From Armatimonadota bacterium (GTDB lineage Bacteria > Armatimonadota > Zipacnadia > Zipacnadales > FEN-943), in assembly GCA_026419655.1 (NCBI GenBank), contig JANZZA010000639.1:1-6735 (forward strand): 6,735 nt of DNA, given 5' to 3'. Shown in pieces: positions 6,507-6,735 of the stretch. Position 1 is the first letter of the stretch; the number at the start of each line of letters is the position of its first letter. The position numbers and the translations under genes are program-made. Under the pieces are notes generated by a model. The model was not told the DNA's origin and searched no databases. It was given only the letters and a program-made list of their open reading frames with translations.

Positions 6507-6576
6507 TACAGAGGTCGAGGTGGAGAGTGGTTGGCCCTGCGGGCGTGGATTTTCATACCGGGCAGACAGGGCTTTT

Positions 6577-6630
6577 CTGGGGGAAACCCTTTGAAAAGGG
6601 TTCTCCCCCAGACCCCCTTCCCAAACTTTT
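6577..6630. repeat. Long hairpin plus pyrimidine/T-run tail, probable dispersed intergenic repeat or terminator
   Basis: CTGGGGGA-AACCCTT (6577-6591) pairs with AAGGGTT-(bulged C6603)-TCCCCCAG (6596-6611), a stem of about 15 pairs with a TGAA loop. On the plus strand it is followed by ACCCCCTTCCCAAAC and TTTTT (6627-6631). The form resembles intergenic hairpin repeats I recall from some GC-rich genomes, notably Desulfovibrio-type; this is from memory. It could also act as a bidirectional terminator. Confidence 0.6.
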
Positions 6631-6735
6631 TACGGTGTTGCCGGGCCGGATTTTGGGGCGCGCGGGAGGGTACATCGAAAAGGCACCACTGGTAAGCACT
6701 GTGCCCGCGTCGTGGCCTAGACTCCGTTGCCTACG

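Larger units (their letters stand above)
6411..6735. other. Intergenic region upstream of the YugP-like gene
   Basis: No credible gene is seen. The minus strand is open from the right edge to a TGA near 6558, but this reading crosses the long hairpin and resembles nothing I recognise. The stretch holds the SD and a -10-like box of the YugP-like gene and the hairpin repeat at 6577-6630. Confidence 0.6.

Noticed and set aside
6560..6735. C-terminus of a minus-strand gene entering from the right edge
   Set aside because: The reading is open but runs through the hairpin repeat and has no recognisable domain; too short to support.

Overview
The window is GC-rich bacterial DNA with five protein-coding genes, one of them cut by the left edge. 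Every gene has a Shine-Dalgarno-like sequence. No tRNA, rRNA, transposase, integrase or CRISPR array was seen. The gene set (a GxGYxYP-type putative glycoside hydrolase, an M55 D-aminopeptidase, a YugP-type membrane metallopeptidase, a DUF1232 protein) would suit a heterotrophic, polysaccharide- and peptide-degrading bacterium of an Armatimonadota-, Planctomycetota- or Verrucomicrobiota-like lineage. That placement is inference; no phylogenetic marker is present.

Layout. (1) 1-2801, minus strand: a very large secreted GxGYxYP-family protein, 933 codons visible, still open at the left edge. It carries the family signature GAGYCYP at residues 534-540 and an extra beta-rich module with an EF-hand-like loop. 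(2) 2802-3028: its leader/intergenic region, with nested inverted repeats that could fold into a three-way-junction RNA just upstream of the ribosome binding site, plus a tandem 11-bp repeat. (3) 3029-3661, minus: a membrane-anchored thioredoxin-fold protein with an A-x-x-C active-site variant and a His/Cys tail, behind a good sigma70-type promoter (3689-3717). (4) 3662-4168: a long divergent intergenic region holding four direct repeats with the core GGTCGGTATT spaced 32, 32 and 35 bp. (5) 4169-4963 and 4993-5487, plus: a probable two-gene unit, an M55 (DppA-like) D-aminopeptidase with all family metal ligands, followed 29 bp later by a DUF1232 protein. (6) 5488-5735: convergent intergenic region with a duplicated copy of the DUF1232 gene's 3' end and a GC hairpin. 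(7) 5736-6410, minus: a YugP-like membrane zinc metallopeptidase with HEAGH. (8) 6411-6735: no gene; a promoter-like -10 box and a long, nearly perfect hairpin followed by a T-run, probably a dispersed intergenic repeat.

The genes do not form one obvious pathway. A loose common theme is the cell envelope: one secreted enzyme, two membrane-anchored proteins and a peptidase acting on D-amino-acid peptides. The most interesting non-coding signals are the candidate structured leader of the GxGYxYP gene and the helically phased repeat array between the divergent transcription units. I see no clear evidence for a complete undescribed multi-gene system.
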